A DNA stretch of 25,527 nucleotides from Nitriliruptorales bacterium (GTDB lineage Bacteria > Actinomycetota > Nitriliruptoria > Euzebyales > Egibacteraceae). Below the pieces are notes generated by a model. The model did not search any database and had not been told where the DNA came from. It worked only from the letters and a program-made list of their open reading frames with translations. Within the stretch, counting starts at the first letter, position 1. Every line of letters starts with the position of its first letter. The position numbers and the translations under genes are program-made. Location: NCBI GenBank assembly GCA_007126835.1, contig SLAO01000049.1, positions 1 to 25,527 of the forward strand, read 5' to 3'. Of this stretch, positions 16,701 to 24,594 are shown piece by piece.

Positions 16701-19700
16701 GTCGATCGGCGGGTCGAGCTCCCAGATCGTGAAGGACAGCTTGATCTTCTTGATGACGATGTTGATCTCGAGGAACAGGTTCAGCGCGAACCCGAGCGTG
16801 CCGGTGATGATGAACAAACAGATCGGGTCATCGCGGAACGCGTGGATGTCCTCGATGCGGATCTTGCCGTCGCCGCGGCGGTCGTTGAGGTCGAACGCGA
16901 TCGTGAAGATGACCTCGCCCTCGATGCCCGCGCGGATGATCTTGACCGAGATCGCCGCCTCGAGGCTGATCTTGGCCACGAGCTTGATCTCGTCGACGTC
17001 GTTGCCCTCCGCGTCGAGATCGTCGAGGTACAGCCCGTCGACGAACGGCGAGATGAACGAGTCCTCACCACGGGCGACGCGGGAGAAGCCGTAGGTGTCG
17101 AAGCCCATCGCGAAGCGACCCTCGAGAGTCAGCGACCCGCCGATGCCGACATCGAAGAGCACCGGCCCGGCGGCGAACGGCCCGAAGGTCCACGACACCG
17201 ACACCGAGGCCTTCAGCGTCCCGCCGTCGAAGCGCACCAGCGTCGCGTCGCGCCCGAGCAGCATTCCGAAGATCTCGTCGGGATCCTCGAGGATTGGGAA
17301 ACCCAGCGACGGGCCGGTCCACTCGAGCTTCGGCTTGACCTTTGGATTCTTCGCGTTGTCCTTGACCTTCTCCTGGACGGTCTTGTCGGCTTCCTTCTTC
17401 TCGGGTTTCTTGTCGCTGACCTTGGTCGTCGGGTTCAGCGACTCGTACCAGAGGTCGTCCTCCTCGGGCTCCTCGGCGGGGTCGAACTCGAAGAACATCC
17501 CGCCGCCGAGCAGGAACTCGTCGTTGTCCGGGCTCGGCAGGCCGGACCAGTTGACGCTCACGTCGTAGGAGCTGTCGGTGCTGCCGGTGCTGCCGAACTG
17601 GGCGTGCTGGTAGCTGATGGCGCTGTACTCGTAGTCGGGGTCGAGTGGGGTGATGCCGTCCTCGAGCTCGGTCAGCGTCGTGGCGACCGCGTTGGCCAGC
17701 TGCACAGCCTCGACGAGGCGGATGAGCAGGGTGAGGTCGTTGCTCGTGACGGTGTTGAGCAGCGACAGCATCGTCACCTCGTCGCCGCCGGTGGCCTCGG
17801 AGATGTCGGAGATCACCGGGATCGGCGTGGTGACGATGTCGAGGATCGGCGCGAACGGGTCCGTGAAGCCCTTGATCGTCTGCGCCACCGGGCCGAGGAC
17901 ATCGGTCATGAACGGGCCGGCGTCGAGTGCGAGCGCCTGGTAGTAGTACAGCTCGCCGTCGAAGTCCTCGTCGACGGTGCTGGTGAAGGCGTGGAAGGTG
18001 CCCAGCAGCGACGGCAGCGCGCCGTCCCCGTTCTGCACCGCGTCGTGGAGCGGGCCGCGGTTGGTCTCGAAGAACAGGTTGACCCGGGCGCGGTGGTCCA
18101 CGTCGACGGAGGCGCGGCGCCGATCGAGAAGGTCGCCGAAGTCGAGCACACCATCGGCCAGCGTCACGCTGACACCGGTCTCGGCGACCGAGCGGGCGGT
18201 GTCCTCGGTGTTGCCGTTGCCGTCATACACGAGGCCAGGGAGGATCCCGATGAGCGCGTCGGCACAGCGCTCGTCTACCGCGGGGAAGCCGATGTCGGCG
18301 GCGTGCGCCTGAGCAGCTCCGTCGAGGTCACACGCGGGCCCGCCGGACGCGCCGACGATCTGGGCGAAGGCCCCGAGGTCGAACGTGGCAGCGTCGCCCT
18401 CGTCGAGGGCGGCGAGGTAGGGCCCGTGCTGCTTGGAGATGCCGAACGCGAAGCTTGCTTCCCAGCGGTACTCCGCCTGGACGGCGTCACGGTTGTGCTC
18501 GGGGATCGGCGGGGCGACGGGCAGACCGGCCACGCCGGCGACGAACGGCACGAGCGCGCCGGTCTCGCAGGCGTCTTCCTCGCAGCCCATGCGCTCCTCT
18601 TCTTCGTCGAACCCGCCCACGGCGACGTCGAGCTCGATGCGGATGTCGGACACCAGCGCGGGCGCGTCGCAGGGGTCGCTGGCGCACTCGACGGCGACGT
18701 CGACGGCGATGCCGGGAGCCACCGTGCGGCCGTCGGCGAGCTCGACCGCGAACTCGTTGTCGAAGATCGCGTCCAGCTCGTCGGTGAGGAAGTCCTCGAT
18801 GAACGTGTGCAGGTCGCCGTCGTCGTCGTAGCCCCAGTCGTCCTCGACGGCGTCGTCGAGGTCCTCGCCGACCTCGTCGATCGCGGCGTAGATGCCGGCG
18901 AACACCTCGTCGGCGCCCGATCCGGCGTCGAGGTTCTCGCCGATCAACGGGATCTGGGTCTGGGTCAGCGCACCGTCGAACGCGTCGGCGAGCATCTGCT
19001 CGATGTAGCGCACCGCGGTGGTGGTCTGGACATAGTCGAGCGGGCGCAGGTCGAGCCCGTCGATGGCGGGATCCGGCAGCACCGCAAACGGGAGGTCGTC
19101 CTCGAAGCGCGAGCCTGATCCGCTGCCCTCGGCCCGGCGCAGGTCATCTCCTGCCCCGCCTGGCAGGGCGAACTCGAGCACGCCGAGGGCGTGGAGCACG
19201 TCGTCGCCCTCCTCGCCGTCCTCTCCGCGCAGCGACATCGCCAGGCACGCCGCGGCGTCGTCGCACTGCCCGGGGAGGGTGTCACCTGCGATCAGTCGAC
19301 CGACCACGCCGCCGGCGAACGCCAGCGGGCGGCTCGCGCCGGCATCGGGGTGGGCAACCTCGATGTCGACGTTCAGGCCGTAGCGCCCGATGCCGGGCAC
19401 GTCGATCTCGTAGCGCTCGACGTCCTCGTCGTCGAACGCCGGGCCGGTGACAGCCTCCAGCGGCTCAGCGCAGGTGAGCTCGGTCTCTTCGACTTCGCTG
19501 ACCTCGCACGTCGCCAGCAGGTCGCCGTCGTCGAACAGCTGGATGACATGGCCGGGTTCGACGGGGGCGATGCCGTCGTCGTCGAGGAAGTTGACGTCGT
19601 CGCTGTCGTCCACGAGCACCGTGTCCGAGCCGTCGCTGTCGCCGACGGTGCCCTCGCGGATCTCGTCGTCGTCGGCGTCGACGACGACGTAGTCGAGGCC

Positions 19701-22700
19701 CTCTTCGAACGTCGGGGCGGCGCCACCGGCGAGCGGCTCGTGGCAATCGACGGTCTCGCCGTCGACGCCGTCCTCGGCGATCGTGCAGCTCGCGTAGAGG
19801 TCGTCCTCGTCGTCGTAGACGCGCAGCTCCTCGCCAGCGACGACGCCGCGCTCGTCGAACGCCCCGTCGGGGTCATACAGCGTCGTGGTGGGGTCGATGT
19901 CCTCGGGCGCGTCGCCGTCGTCGTAGTCGCCGACCTCGCCGCCCGCGATCGCGTCGCCCACGCCGGCGACAAGGCTTTGCCCACCGATGGTGAGCTCGGT
20001 TTCGAGCTCGTCCTCGCCCGCCGACAGCGACAACGCGACCCCACTGTCGTGGATGATGGCGAAGTCGTCGGCGTCACGGCCATCAGCGAGGGGCACGCCG
20101 ATCGCCAGGGTCGTCGTCGCTTCCCAGTCGACGTCCACCGAGCCCTCGGAGGGCTCGTCGACGTTCTCGACCACCGCTCCGTGCTCTTCGGTGCGCGCTC
20201 GGATCGGCGCCGTGACGGTGCGTTCGTCGTCGACGATCTCGACCTCGAGGACGAGGTGGGGCGCGTCGGCGCTGGTGCCGTCGGCGAACTCCCGGTCGAA
20301 ATCGGCCACGCGTGCGTCGATGCTGACGTCCCGGCTGCCGTCGCCGTCGAACGCGAGCAGCTCGTCGAGGGCGCCGTCGAGCGCGTCGAGGTAGTGCGCG
20401 AGGCTCGGGGGGGCGCTGTCGCCTTCCCGCTCGACGACGCTCCCGCCGGTCACGTCGGAGTCGAACTCCCAGCCGCTGTCGTCGGATTGCACGGCGTCGC
20501 CGAACGCCTCGAGGGCGTCGTAGAGCTCGGCGAGGGGCAGCAGGTCGAGCGGGCGGAGGTCGAGGCCCGGCACGGGGGCGACGAGGGCGTCGTTCTCGCT
20601 CGCTGATAGCACGCCCGCGCCGCCGCGCAACGCCTCGGACGCCACGCGGCGCAGCGCCATGAGGTCACCGGCGACGAGGAACTCGTCCCCGGCCTCCCAC
20701 ACCGCAATCTCGTCGCCGTCCTCGAGCTCGCCGGGGTCGCGCTCGTCGAGGGGCTCGTTGCAGATCAGCGTGTCCGCACCGACGGTGAACCCGCGACAGG
20801 AAGCACCCTTGGTGACGTTGGTCAACGTCGCGTCGATCTCGGCACCTGCGTCGACGCCGAACGCATCGGGCAGGTCGACATCGGTGGTCAGCGTCGTGCC
20901 CTCGTCAGCGCCCCCGCCGGTAGCCACCCCGCGGACCTCCGGAGCGACGTCGAAGGGCCGGACCTCCTCGGTGTAGGCGTCAAACGGACCACCGAACGTG
21001 TAGCGCAGCGGCACCTCCACCCACAGGGCGTCTCCGGGACCGACCTGTGCGTCGGCGGTCCAGGAGGCGGTGAAGCCACCGTCGACGTTCAGGTCGTCGG
21101 CGACGTCGGCGGTGCCGACCTGGTCGCTGACGGTCACGTCGGCGCTGGCCGCCAGGTCGATGGTCGCGTCGAAGCCGCGCACGGGAGCGAACGCGTTTGG
21201 CTCGCCGTTGTCCGCGTCGGCGTAGGGGTCGAGGTAACCGATGAGGTCGGCGACACGCACCCAGCCGTGCTCGACCGGAGTGGGGGCCTCGTAGTCGCCC
21301 GGCTCGGGCGCCCCGTCGATGGTGTTGACAGGGTCGATGCCGACGGTCAGCGCGGTGTCGTTGCCCGCGCCGAGGTCGAAAGCGAGGTCGCCATCGACGG
21401 GCAGGTACCCGACGGTGCCCAGCAAGTCTGCGCCGGCGTCGATGGTGACGTCGGTGACGTCGATGAGGTCGTCCGCACCGTCGGTGAGCAGGAACCGTCC
21501 GCGGATCTGCTGGACGGTGTCGAGGTCGCGGGGCTGGCCCTCGTCCTCGTCCGCCGCTCCGGGTCGAGGCAGGTCAGGATCGAGGACGATGCCGCCGCTG
21601 GCGGTCACTTCGGCATCGACCTCGACGGCCGGCATGCCGGCTTCGGGGTCAGGGCGCACGAGCGACAGTCGCGCGCCCTGCCGGAAGGTGTCGTCGATCC
21701 GCCAGTCGACGTCGACGTCGCCGTTGACGGTGTTGTCGAGTCCGAAGGTGACCACGTCGATGGGCAGTTCGCGGTCGTCGCCGATGCCGTCGATGCCGTC
21801 GACTTCGATGAGGTCGAGGACGCCGCCGCCGAAGCCCTCGGCCTCGAGCTCCTCGGCGAGACCCTGGAGGCTGTCGAAGCGGGGCACTGCCGATCGCTCG
21901 GGGCCCAGGTCGCCACCGTCGCCGGTGACCTCCCAGGTCACCCGCAGGTCACCGATGCGGTCGGTGGGCACCTCGATGTTCGCCTCGGGAGCGATGCCGA
22001 CGGTCAGGTCCTGGTCATCGGGTGTACCGAGGTCCTCGTCGCTCGTTGACCCGCCGAGCGTCCACTCGACGCTGCCTTCTGCCACCTCGACGTTGGCGAA
22101 CGCCTGGCAGTAGGCCGTCTGACCTTCGCGGGCGATGCCCTCCGGCGGGGACGCGTTGGTGGAGCCACACGCGATCAGCGCCTCGGACCGTTCGCGCACG
22201 AAGTCGACCAGCGGCTCCGCCGGGTCGACGACCTCAGCCAGCGAGTGGTCGATCAGGGGCAGGTCCACGTCACCGGCGGCCGAGCCGGCGCGAATGGCCA
22301 GCGCCATCTCGCCCAGGCCGATCAGCACGTCCTCGACGGTGAGGTCGTCGAACGGCGCGAAGCGCGCGCCGACAGCAAGGTCGACGTCGGGGTAGTAGTC
22401 ATCGCGCTGGGCCGGGAAGCTGCCCTCGACCGCGCCGCCCGAGCCGACGGTCAGGCGCTCGTCGTCGGGCCCGAAGTCGCCGCCTCCTGCGAACAGCTCG
22501 TCTTGGGTCAGCTCGAGACCGAGGTCGATGGTGCTGGCGTCGTCGAGGGAGATGACCAGCAAGTCGGCGGGGTTGGTCTCGACCAGCTCGCGGCGCACGA
22601 TCGTGCCGGTGCCCGACGAGTCGGGATCGACGAGGTCGACGTCGATCGACAGGTCGATGTCGTCGCCGGTGGCGGTCGCGTCGGCATCGAGCAGGCCGTA

Positions 22701-23411
22701 GCGGGCAGTGAAGTCGGCGATCGCGCTGTCGGCGTGGTCGGTGGCGACATCGATGGTCAGCTCGGCGCCGGCGGGATCGCGCACCTCGAAGGTGTGGACG
22801 GGCTCGCCGGAACTGTCGTCAACCCGCAGGGCCAACGCCAACTCGATCGATGCGGTCGTCTCCACTGACGTCAGCCGCCCGTGGCGGAGGAACAGGCTGG
22901 GCAGACCGCCCTCGAGCTCGGGATCGTCTTGCTCGTCGGGGTCGTCGTAGAACAGCGGAACGTCGATGGTGCGGGTGTACTCCAGCTCCAAGTCGAAGAT
23001 CAGGTCGGCGTCCTCATCGGACGCCCCCTCCTCGGCCTCGAGCACGAAGCGGTCGATAGCGACTTCGTCGCTGGGCGCGTCCGATGCGGTGAGCGAGCCG
23101 AAGTAGTCGCCCACGTCGTCGGAGGTGTCCCCGTCACCCAGGACGGCCGAGATGAGCCCACCGTCGAGGCCCGCCAAGGACCCGGGCGAAGCCGCGGTCA
23201 GCGGGATCGCCTCACCCAGTGGGCCGAGCTCGCCGGCGCGGTCGATCACCCGCGCCAGCGACTCCATCCCCTCGGCGAGGGCCTCGAGTCGTAGGTCAGG
23301 GTCCTGCGCCTGTGCCGGCAAGACCGGCAGAAGCGACAGCGCGAGAGCCAGCACGAGCGTCGATGCGACGAGCCTGATGGTCTCGCGCCGTTCGGCGATT
23401 GCCGCGGTCAT
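10704..23411 (-). CDS. Giant secreted RTX calcium-binding protein
   Basis: One uninterrupted gene for about 4235 residues. ATG at 23411 has GGGGGAG nine bases upstream and gives a Sec signal peptide (h-region about 11-31, cleavage after AQA-35); a GTG at 23438 is less likely. Order: helical module 37-95; very acidic beta-rich region to about 1450 with three Cys-paired loops (near 873, 1209, 1301); a QIPLIGENL module near 1486; a helical FAPILDIVTTPIPVISDIS segment near 1850; a conserved-looking DLNDRRGDGKIR region about 2074-2195; then RTX blocks from about 2440 to 3970 (roughly 65-70 GGxGxDxLx nonapeptides by eye) broken by inserts; and a final 265-residue RTX-free domain. RTX repeats fold on binding calcium. 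No sortase motif, membrane anchor, type I exporter or catalytic motif was seen. Likely a surface or matrix protein; its function is unknown. Confidence 0.93.
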   Translation of the reverse strand: MTAAIAERRETIRLVASTLVLALALSLLPVLPAQAQDPDLRLEALAEGMESLARVIDRAGELGPLGEAIPLTAASPGSLAGLDGGLISAVLGDGDTSDDVGDYFGSLTASDAPSDEVAIDRFVLEAEEGASDEDADLIFDLELEYTRTIDVPLFYDDPDEQDDPELEGGLPSLFLRHGRLTSVETTASIELALALRVDDSSGEPVHTFEVRDPAGAELTIDVATDHADSAIADFTARYGLLDADATATGDDIDLSIDVDLVDPDSSGTGTIVRRELVETNPADLLVISLDDASTIDLGLELTQDELFAGGGDFGPDDERLTVGSGGAVEGSFPAQRDDYYPDVDLAVGARFAPFDDLTVEDVLIGLGEMALAIRAGSAAGDVDLPLIDHSLAEVVDPAEPLVDFVRERSEALIACGSTNASPPEGIAREGQTAYCQAFANVEVAEGSVEWTLGGSTSDEDLGTPDDQDLTVGIAPEANIEVPTDRIGDLRVTWEVTGDGGDLGPERSAVPRFDSLQGLAEELEAEGFGGGVLDLIEVDGIDGIGDDRELPIDVVTFGLDNTVNGDVDVDWRIDDTFRQGARLSLVRPDPEAGMPAVEVDAEVTASGGIVLDPDLPRPGAADEDEGQPRDLDTVQQIRGRFLLTDGADDLIDVTDVTIDAGADLLGTVGYLPVDGDLAFDLGAGNDTALTVGIDPVNTIDGAPEPGDYEAPTPVEHGWVRVADLIGYLDPYADADNGEPNAFAPVRGFDATIDLAASADVTVSDQVGTADVADDLNVDGGFTASWTADAQVGPGDALWVEVPLRYTFGGPFDAYTEEVRPFDVAPEVRGVATGGGADEGTTLTTDVDLPDAFGVDAGAEIDATLTNVTKGASCRGFTVGADTLICNEPLDERDPGELEDGDEIAVWEAGDEFLVAGDLMALRRVASEALRGGAGVLSASENDALVAPVPGLDLRPLDLLPLAELYDALEAFGDAVQSDDSGWEFDSDVTGGSVVEREGDSAPPSLAHYLDALDGALDELLAFDGDGSRDVSIDARVADFDREFADGTSADAPHLVLEVEIVDDERTVTAPIRARTEEHGAVVENVDEPSEGSVDVDWEATTTLAIGVPLADGRDADDFAIIHDSGVALSLSAGEDELETELTIGGQSLVAGVGDAIAGGEVGDYDDGDAPEDIDPTTTLYDPDGAFDERGVVAGEELRVYDDEDDLYASCTIAEDGVDGETVDCHEPLAGGAAPTFEEGLDYVVVDADDDEIREGTVGDSDGSDTVLVDDSDDVNFLDDDGIAPVEPGHVIQLFDDGDLLATCEVSEVEETELTCAEPLEAVTGPAFDDEDVERYEIDVPGIGRYGLNVDIEVAHPDAGASRPLAFAGGVVGRLIAGDTLPGQCDDAAACLAMSLRGEDGEEGDDVLHALGVLEFALPGGAGDDLRRAEGSGSGSRFEDDLPFAVLPDPAIDGLDLRPLDYVQTTTAVRYIEQMLADAFDGALTQTQIPLIGENLDAGSGADEVFAGIYAAIDEVGEDLDDAVEDDWGYDDDGDLHTFIEDFLTDELDAIFDNEFAVELADGRTVAPGIAVDVAVECASDPCDAPALVSDIRIELDVAVGGFDEEEERMGCEEDACETGALVPFVAGVAGLPVAPPIPEHNRDAVQAEYRWEASFAFGISKQHGPYLAALDEGDAATFDLGAFAQIVGASGGPACDLDGAAQAHAADIGFPAVDERCADALIGILPGLVYDGNGNTEDTARSVAETGVSVTLADGVLDFGDLLDRRRASVDVDHRARVNLFFETNRGPLHDAVQNGDGALPSLLGTFHAFTSTVDEDFDGELYYYQALALDAGPFMTDVLGPVAQTIKGFTDPFAPILDIVTTPIPVISDISEATGGDEVTMLSLLNTVTSNDLTLLIRLVEAVQLANAVATTLTELEDGITPLDPDYEYSAISYQHAQFGSTGSTDSSYDVSVNWSGLPSPDNDEFLLGGGMFFEFDPAEEPEEDDLWYESLNPTTKVSDKKPEKKEADKTVQEKVKDNAKNPKVKPKLEWTGPSLGFPILEDPDEIFGMLLGRDATLVRFDGGTLKASVSVSWTFGPFAAGPVLFDVGIGGSLTLEGRFAMGFDTYGFSRVARGEDSFISPFVDGLYLDDLDAEGNDVDEIKLVAKISLEAAISVKIIRAGIEGEVIFTIAFDLNDRRGDGKIRIEDIHAFRDDPICLFIITGTLGFALNLFLEINIVIKKIKLSFTIWELDPPIDLFEISCDPPEPVFGRVVDDVPGNPGWLPDQPGGWVGAFKLHVGSDADQRGIFTDDVDEQFVVRQRSERDGVPVSPNLLHEAYEIPDGATLPERDDLIDDLASLGVENTDDIREGPDRVTLIEIEGFGENLLYAVPEGHVIHADTGGGNDTILLEPGRELEVPDPMSYDDEDAVDDDEEDEPDEFIFTIPAWLQTAAGDADDRNRFAGGDGGNVLIGSSGNDTLQGGREPDIILGRAGNNNIEGVRGDNVLIGGPGNDQLSGGPGSDVIVGGAGANRIEGGPGLRPGTQPVGRDELTDTGNLLVGGPGADSITGGPSTDYVLAGGWPTGVHDDEDIEELLRPGSTAGAALVATAVAARSWAVDELIDGGETLDRDLAGDLCRAAERIPETTDPGANNVKAHRGDDVVVGGFGDDDLDAGRGDDIACVPDGNNVLQAGRGNNELHGGAGDDRLLGGSGNDWLTGGGGENYLRGRDGRNLLIGGVGSDVLEGGDSGELHVADGGPPSGDPGIYLRDGVDDDDAFTRVTIEGADDPLDIGDWAAASTGVGPSSGGPTDSGGLNPFEATVTELYAETDDGEFTFQPGALTACERNTRVLADGLVDIEGDGQATAHGRIDGFPVEAGKVVAEVAGEVVDFDGVIGNADVREGLVYLDGAEEAEAGRLAVPSIAYDDGALGDDEDQRANCALGGEGRDAIFGGPAADHIDGGFGDDFVDAGPGANLVRGGPGDTVLFGGPQANTMFGDSGDDAMFGGPDDDLLDGGPGDDYIEGNQGDDDLRGGAGDDIVIGGSSGTADDVYTDAAPGDTAPRDWWETDLSSLSGDDEISGNPGDDLLIGDNARIAADGRLHFWDPGDEDDWLEEATSTAPAFGGDDVLDGGEGENVLIGGLGDDALSAGENASYLFGDLAWFWPASGNTAQWDGGQPAWHGVLFGGGLFDELDAPAWADLVARGSAAAPYEPNPSDAAGATHWPGGAARYDALLAAPNVGGDDHLLGSPQDDHLFGGAGDDVLEGGEGDDYLEGGPGDDRLYGQTEEFALGSDESQPTSLFGVVGGLFSERGGALATVDAQASPGNDLIGGNSSAHPDAADPDGPGAPSGRNIVVGAAGEDVAYGDNVELDRQVADGGDWALDTITGGRAREVVPYDLHRHPGYTVDGEADGAGALGASEVLDGDETLGGDDVIIGIDGDNRLYGGPGDDYIRGGPGDDYAEGGPGNDWLEGGAGDDDLIGGGSFSADASARALDTGATDLGTEGFPSGANVLLGQDGQNVLAGDNARVLRADPEDEGTVGAEDFDTYLATGGRFVGFDVPRWISLLDLDDPLEGSIGGDDLLSAGPGNSLLFGQGGADWASGGGGDDYVEGGGGDDVLLGDRQFGIAPDGAATGITVDDLLGERPTIDRRGHDLGSFRWPADQRDDDAYRNPFSGSAGPTAVDDLEGEAGDDGQDDLIGGNSRAGLPAGDNTIYGDGNDDVLLGDNAAVVREIADGSYARYDERYDPDYDGDRTIVRDIVEHDVGASFDGEWLDSDGNRLAAAPFGDDFLDGGPGDDMLHGQDGDDELWGSPVDDVTDEGDVHPRGESWGDHLIGGLGDDELYGGPGHDVLVGDRGRVITRYLDDDSEAVAYDRNGPPFLSFTGLEEGDLWHRVDLYCKEDRSGDTPVFFGDGACSDGGAGDLTVDAADLEVLRYSHYEHGGDDVLRGGVGDSVLFGGGGNDVLQGDIGADALFGGRGDNVLLGGEGEAGVDSTDPADYARDDQREHVDMIFGGRGESLLDYRPRVEPGTDLDAGWTDPDVRLDADLWFRASRPYWHPDDVDDVEYEALRANADLSSLLDDDGTVADDGPEPMVARPQHHQGVAWQYGGWGRKVLQGSVTSTGPNDGDRMMDWSGAFNLYTHCSQDYGGHNILRAHSPAQEAAIHTMALIAGAGGSLDELHTPGTSGFDQIAFVSRQIPGSVQANAGAAYFDDRLDWGANLPGTDGPPGTGGTPASTYDQNIACDPGGVADDD

Positions 23412-23478
23412 CTTCGTGGCTCCCCCGCCACCAACCACGATGGCGCGTCGTCTCGTGCCCCGTCCCCGTCAGCTGCCG

Positions 23479-24039
23479 TCAGGCATCCGCGAGCATGTTG
23501 CTGAGCTCGGCGTGGCGCTCACGCCACACCGAGAGTTGGTCGGCGTAGTCCTCAAGGTCGCGTTGAACCGCTCGGTCGTCGCGCTCGCGGGCGCCCTCGA
23601 CTGCGTCGGCGAGGGTGGAGATCTGCGCGGCGAAGTTGGCGAGGAGCCCGTCGAGGTCGTCAGCGAGCTCGGCGGGGGGCTGCAAGGATTCGAAGTCGTC
23701 ACGGGCGGCCTCGGTGACCGCTTGCAGATCGGCGTAGACCTCGTGGGCGCCGACCGGGTCCTCGGCGACCGCTGCGGCGCCGCCGGCCTGAAGCTCCTCG
23801 AGCGCTTCGGCGTAGCGATCGGCCGCTGCGCGATACTCAGCGGCGAAGGCCTCGGGGGATCCGTCGCTGCCGGCGTCGGATGCGTCGCCAGCAGCGTCAC
23901 CGGCGTCGCCGCTGTCTCCCGCTTCCTGCTCGGCTAGGTCGTCCTCCGACCCGGTGCACGCGGCGACCCCACTCGCCGCGAGCAACACCAACAGCGCCCC
24001 CAGCGCCAGTCTCCCAAGCCCACCTGAGCTTCTGGGCAT
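23479..24039 (-). CDS. Lipoprotein encoded just upstream of the giant RTX protein
   Basis: A 186-residue exported lipoprotein. The signal sequence MPRSSGGLGRLALGALLVLL ends in the lipobox VAAC at residues 25-28, so Cys28 should carry the lipid. A flexible acidic linker rich in GDA and SDA (about 30-62) is followed by an all-helical domain with AAEYRAAADRYAEALEEL and repeated Asp/Glu/Ala-rich helices to the end. I do not recognise the family. The start at 24039 is chosen because GGGGGAGG lies 8 bases upstream and the signal peptide follows at once; the open frame further upstream is noncoding leader. Only 67 bases separate its stop from the giant gene on the same strand, so one operon is likely. 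Anchoring, chaperoning or sensing for the giant protein is conjecture. Confidence 0.85.
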   Translation of the reverse strand: MPRSSGGLGRLALGALLVLLAASGVAACTGSEDDLAEQEAGDSGDAGDAAGDASDAGSDGSPEAFAAEYRAAADRYAEALEELQAGGAAAVAEDPVGAHEVYADLQAVTEAARDDFESLQPPAELADDLDGLLANFAAQISTLADAVEGARERDDRAVQRDLEDYADQLSVWRERHAELSNMLADA

Positions 24040-24056
24040 CCCCTGCGCCTCCCCCG

Positions 24057-24101
24057 CACCGCACGACAAAGACTCCACCTTGCGAAGGGTTTGTCGCGGT
24101 G
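24057..24101 (-). promoter_or_regulatory. Structured RNA leader abutting the lipoprotein ribosome-binding site
   Basis: On the minus strand, CACCG and CGACAAA (24101-24090) pair with TTTGTCG (24070-24064) and CGGTG (24061-24057), making a 12-bp stem with one 2-base bulge. A smaller CCTT-CGC-AAGG hairpin sits inside the 19-base loop. The foot of the stem is one base from the Shine-Dalgarno run at 24048-24055. Such placement suggests translational or RNA-level control of the lipoprotein-giant protein operon. I do not match it to a known riboswitch class. Confidence 0.6.
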
Positions 24102-24502
24102 AGTGCCTTCTCGGACGAGACGCCGGGCTTGCCCGCATGTGTTCGATAGCGCCCCGTTCGGCGCCGCCCCGACGCCGCACGGACAGAAGGCCACCGCCGA
24201 TCACCGCGTGTCAAGAAGTTCCTTCAATCGGCGGCTCTCGTCGACGCCAGCCGCGTGCCACGGGCTCACCGCGCACCGATAACGAGAAAACCGCGCCATG
24301 GAAGGCCTTGTTGTGGGATGGCCGCGCAGACGATGTGGTGGCGGATACATGGTCGGGCTGGTGTTCCTGTGATCACGCCGCGCATCCTCGGTGTGCGCTT
24401 GATGCACGGCTGCTCCCGGCAACTGGCGCGTACTTTGTGCGCCGGGTCGGCGGTCCTGGTGCGCGCGGTGGGCGGCCGAGGCGGGCCCGGTGGGCGGTCA
24501 GG

Positions 24503-24594
24503 GCGCACCGGGTGGGCGACCGTACGCGCACCGGGTAGGCGGCCGTAGGCGCACCGGGTAGGCGGCCCCACGCGCACCGGGTAGGCGGCCGTAC
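24503..24594. repeat. Four tandem 23-base repeats with decayed units before them
   Basis: Four head-to-tail units of exactly 23 bases start at 24503, 24526, 24549 and 24572. Each begins GCGCACCGGGT, continues with a GGGCGAC or AGGCGGC core and ends in a variable CGTAC, CGTAG, CCCAC or CGTAC. One or two more diverged units precede them from about 24460. There are no unique spacers, so it is not a CRISPR array. It lies about 100 bases upstream of bcp. Copy-number variation among strains would be expected. Confidence 0.88.

Noticed and set aside
13710..19118. Very long plus-strand open frames (about 890 codons each) opposite the giant gene
   Set aside because: They are a by-product of the Asp-, Gly- and Val-rich RTX gene, whose GC-rich codons leave few stops on the other strand. 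Their translations lack domains, and the minus strand has a signal peptide, ribosome-binding site and RTX repeats.
24057..24101. c-di-GMP-I (GEMM) riboswitch upstream of the lipoprotein gene
   Set aside because: Only CAAACC before a small hairpin is similar. The conserved GACGCAAAG half and the receptor stem are missing, and here the AAA pairs with TTT in the stem.
24201..24299. Remnant of an IS3-type OrfA (SRRLKELLDTR)
   Set aside because: The resemblance is limited to a few residues of a common coiled-coil pattern, and no inverted repeats or OrfB remnant are seen.
24460..24594. CRISPR array
   Set aside because: The 23-base units are joined head to tail without unique spacers and no cas gene is present.
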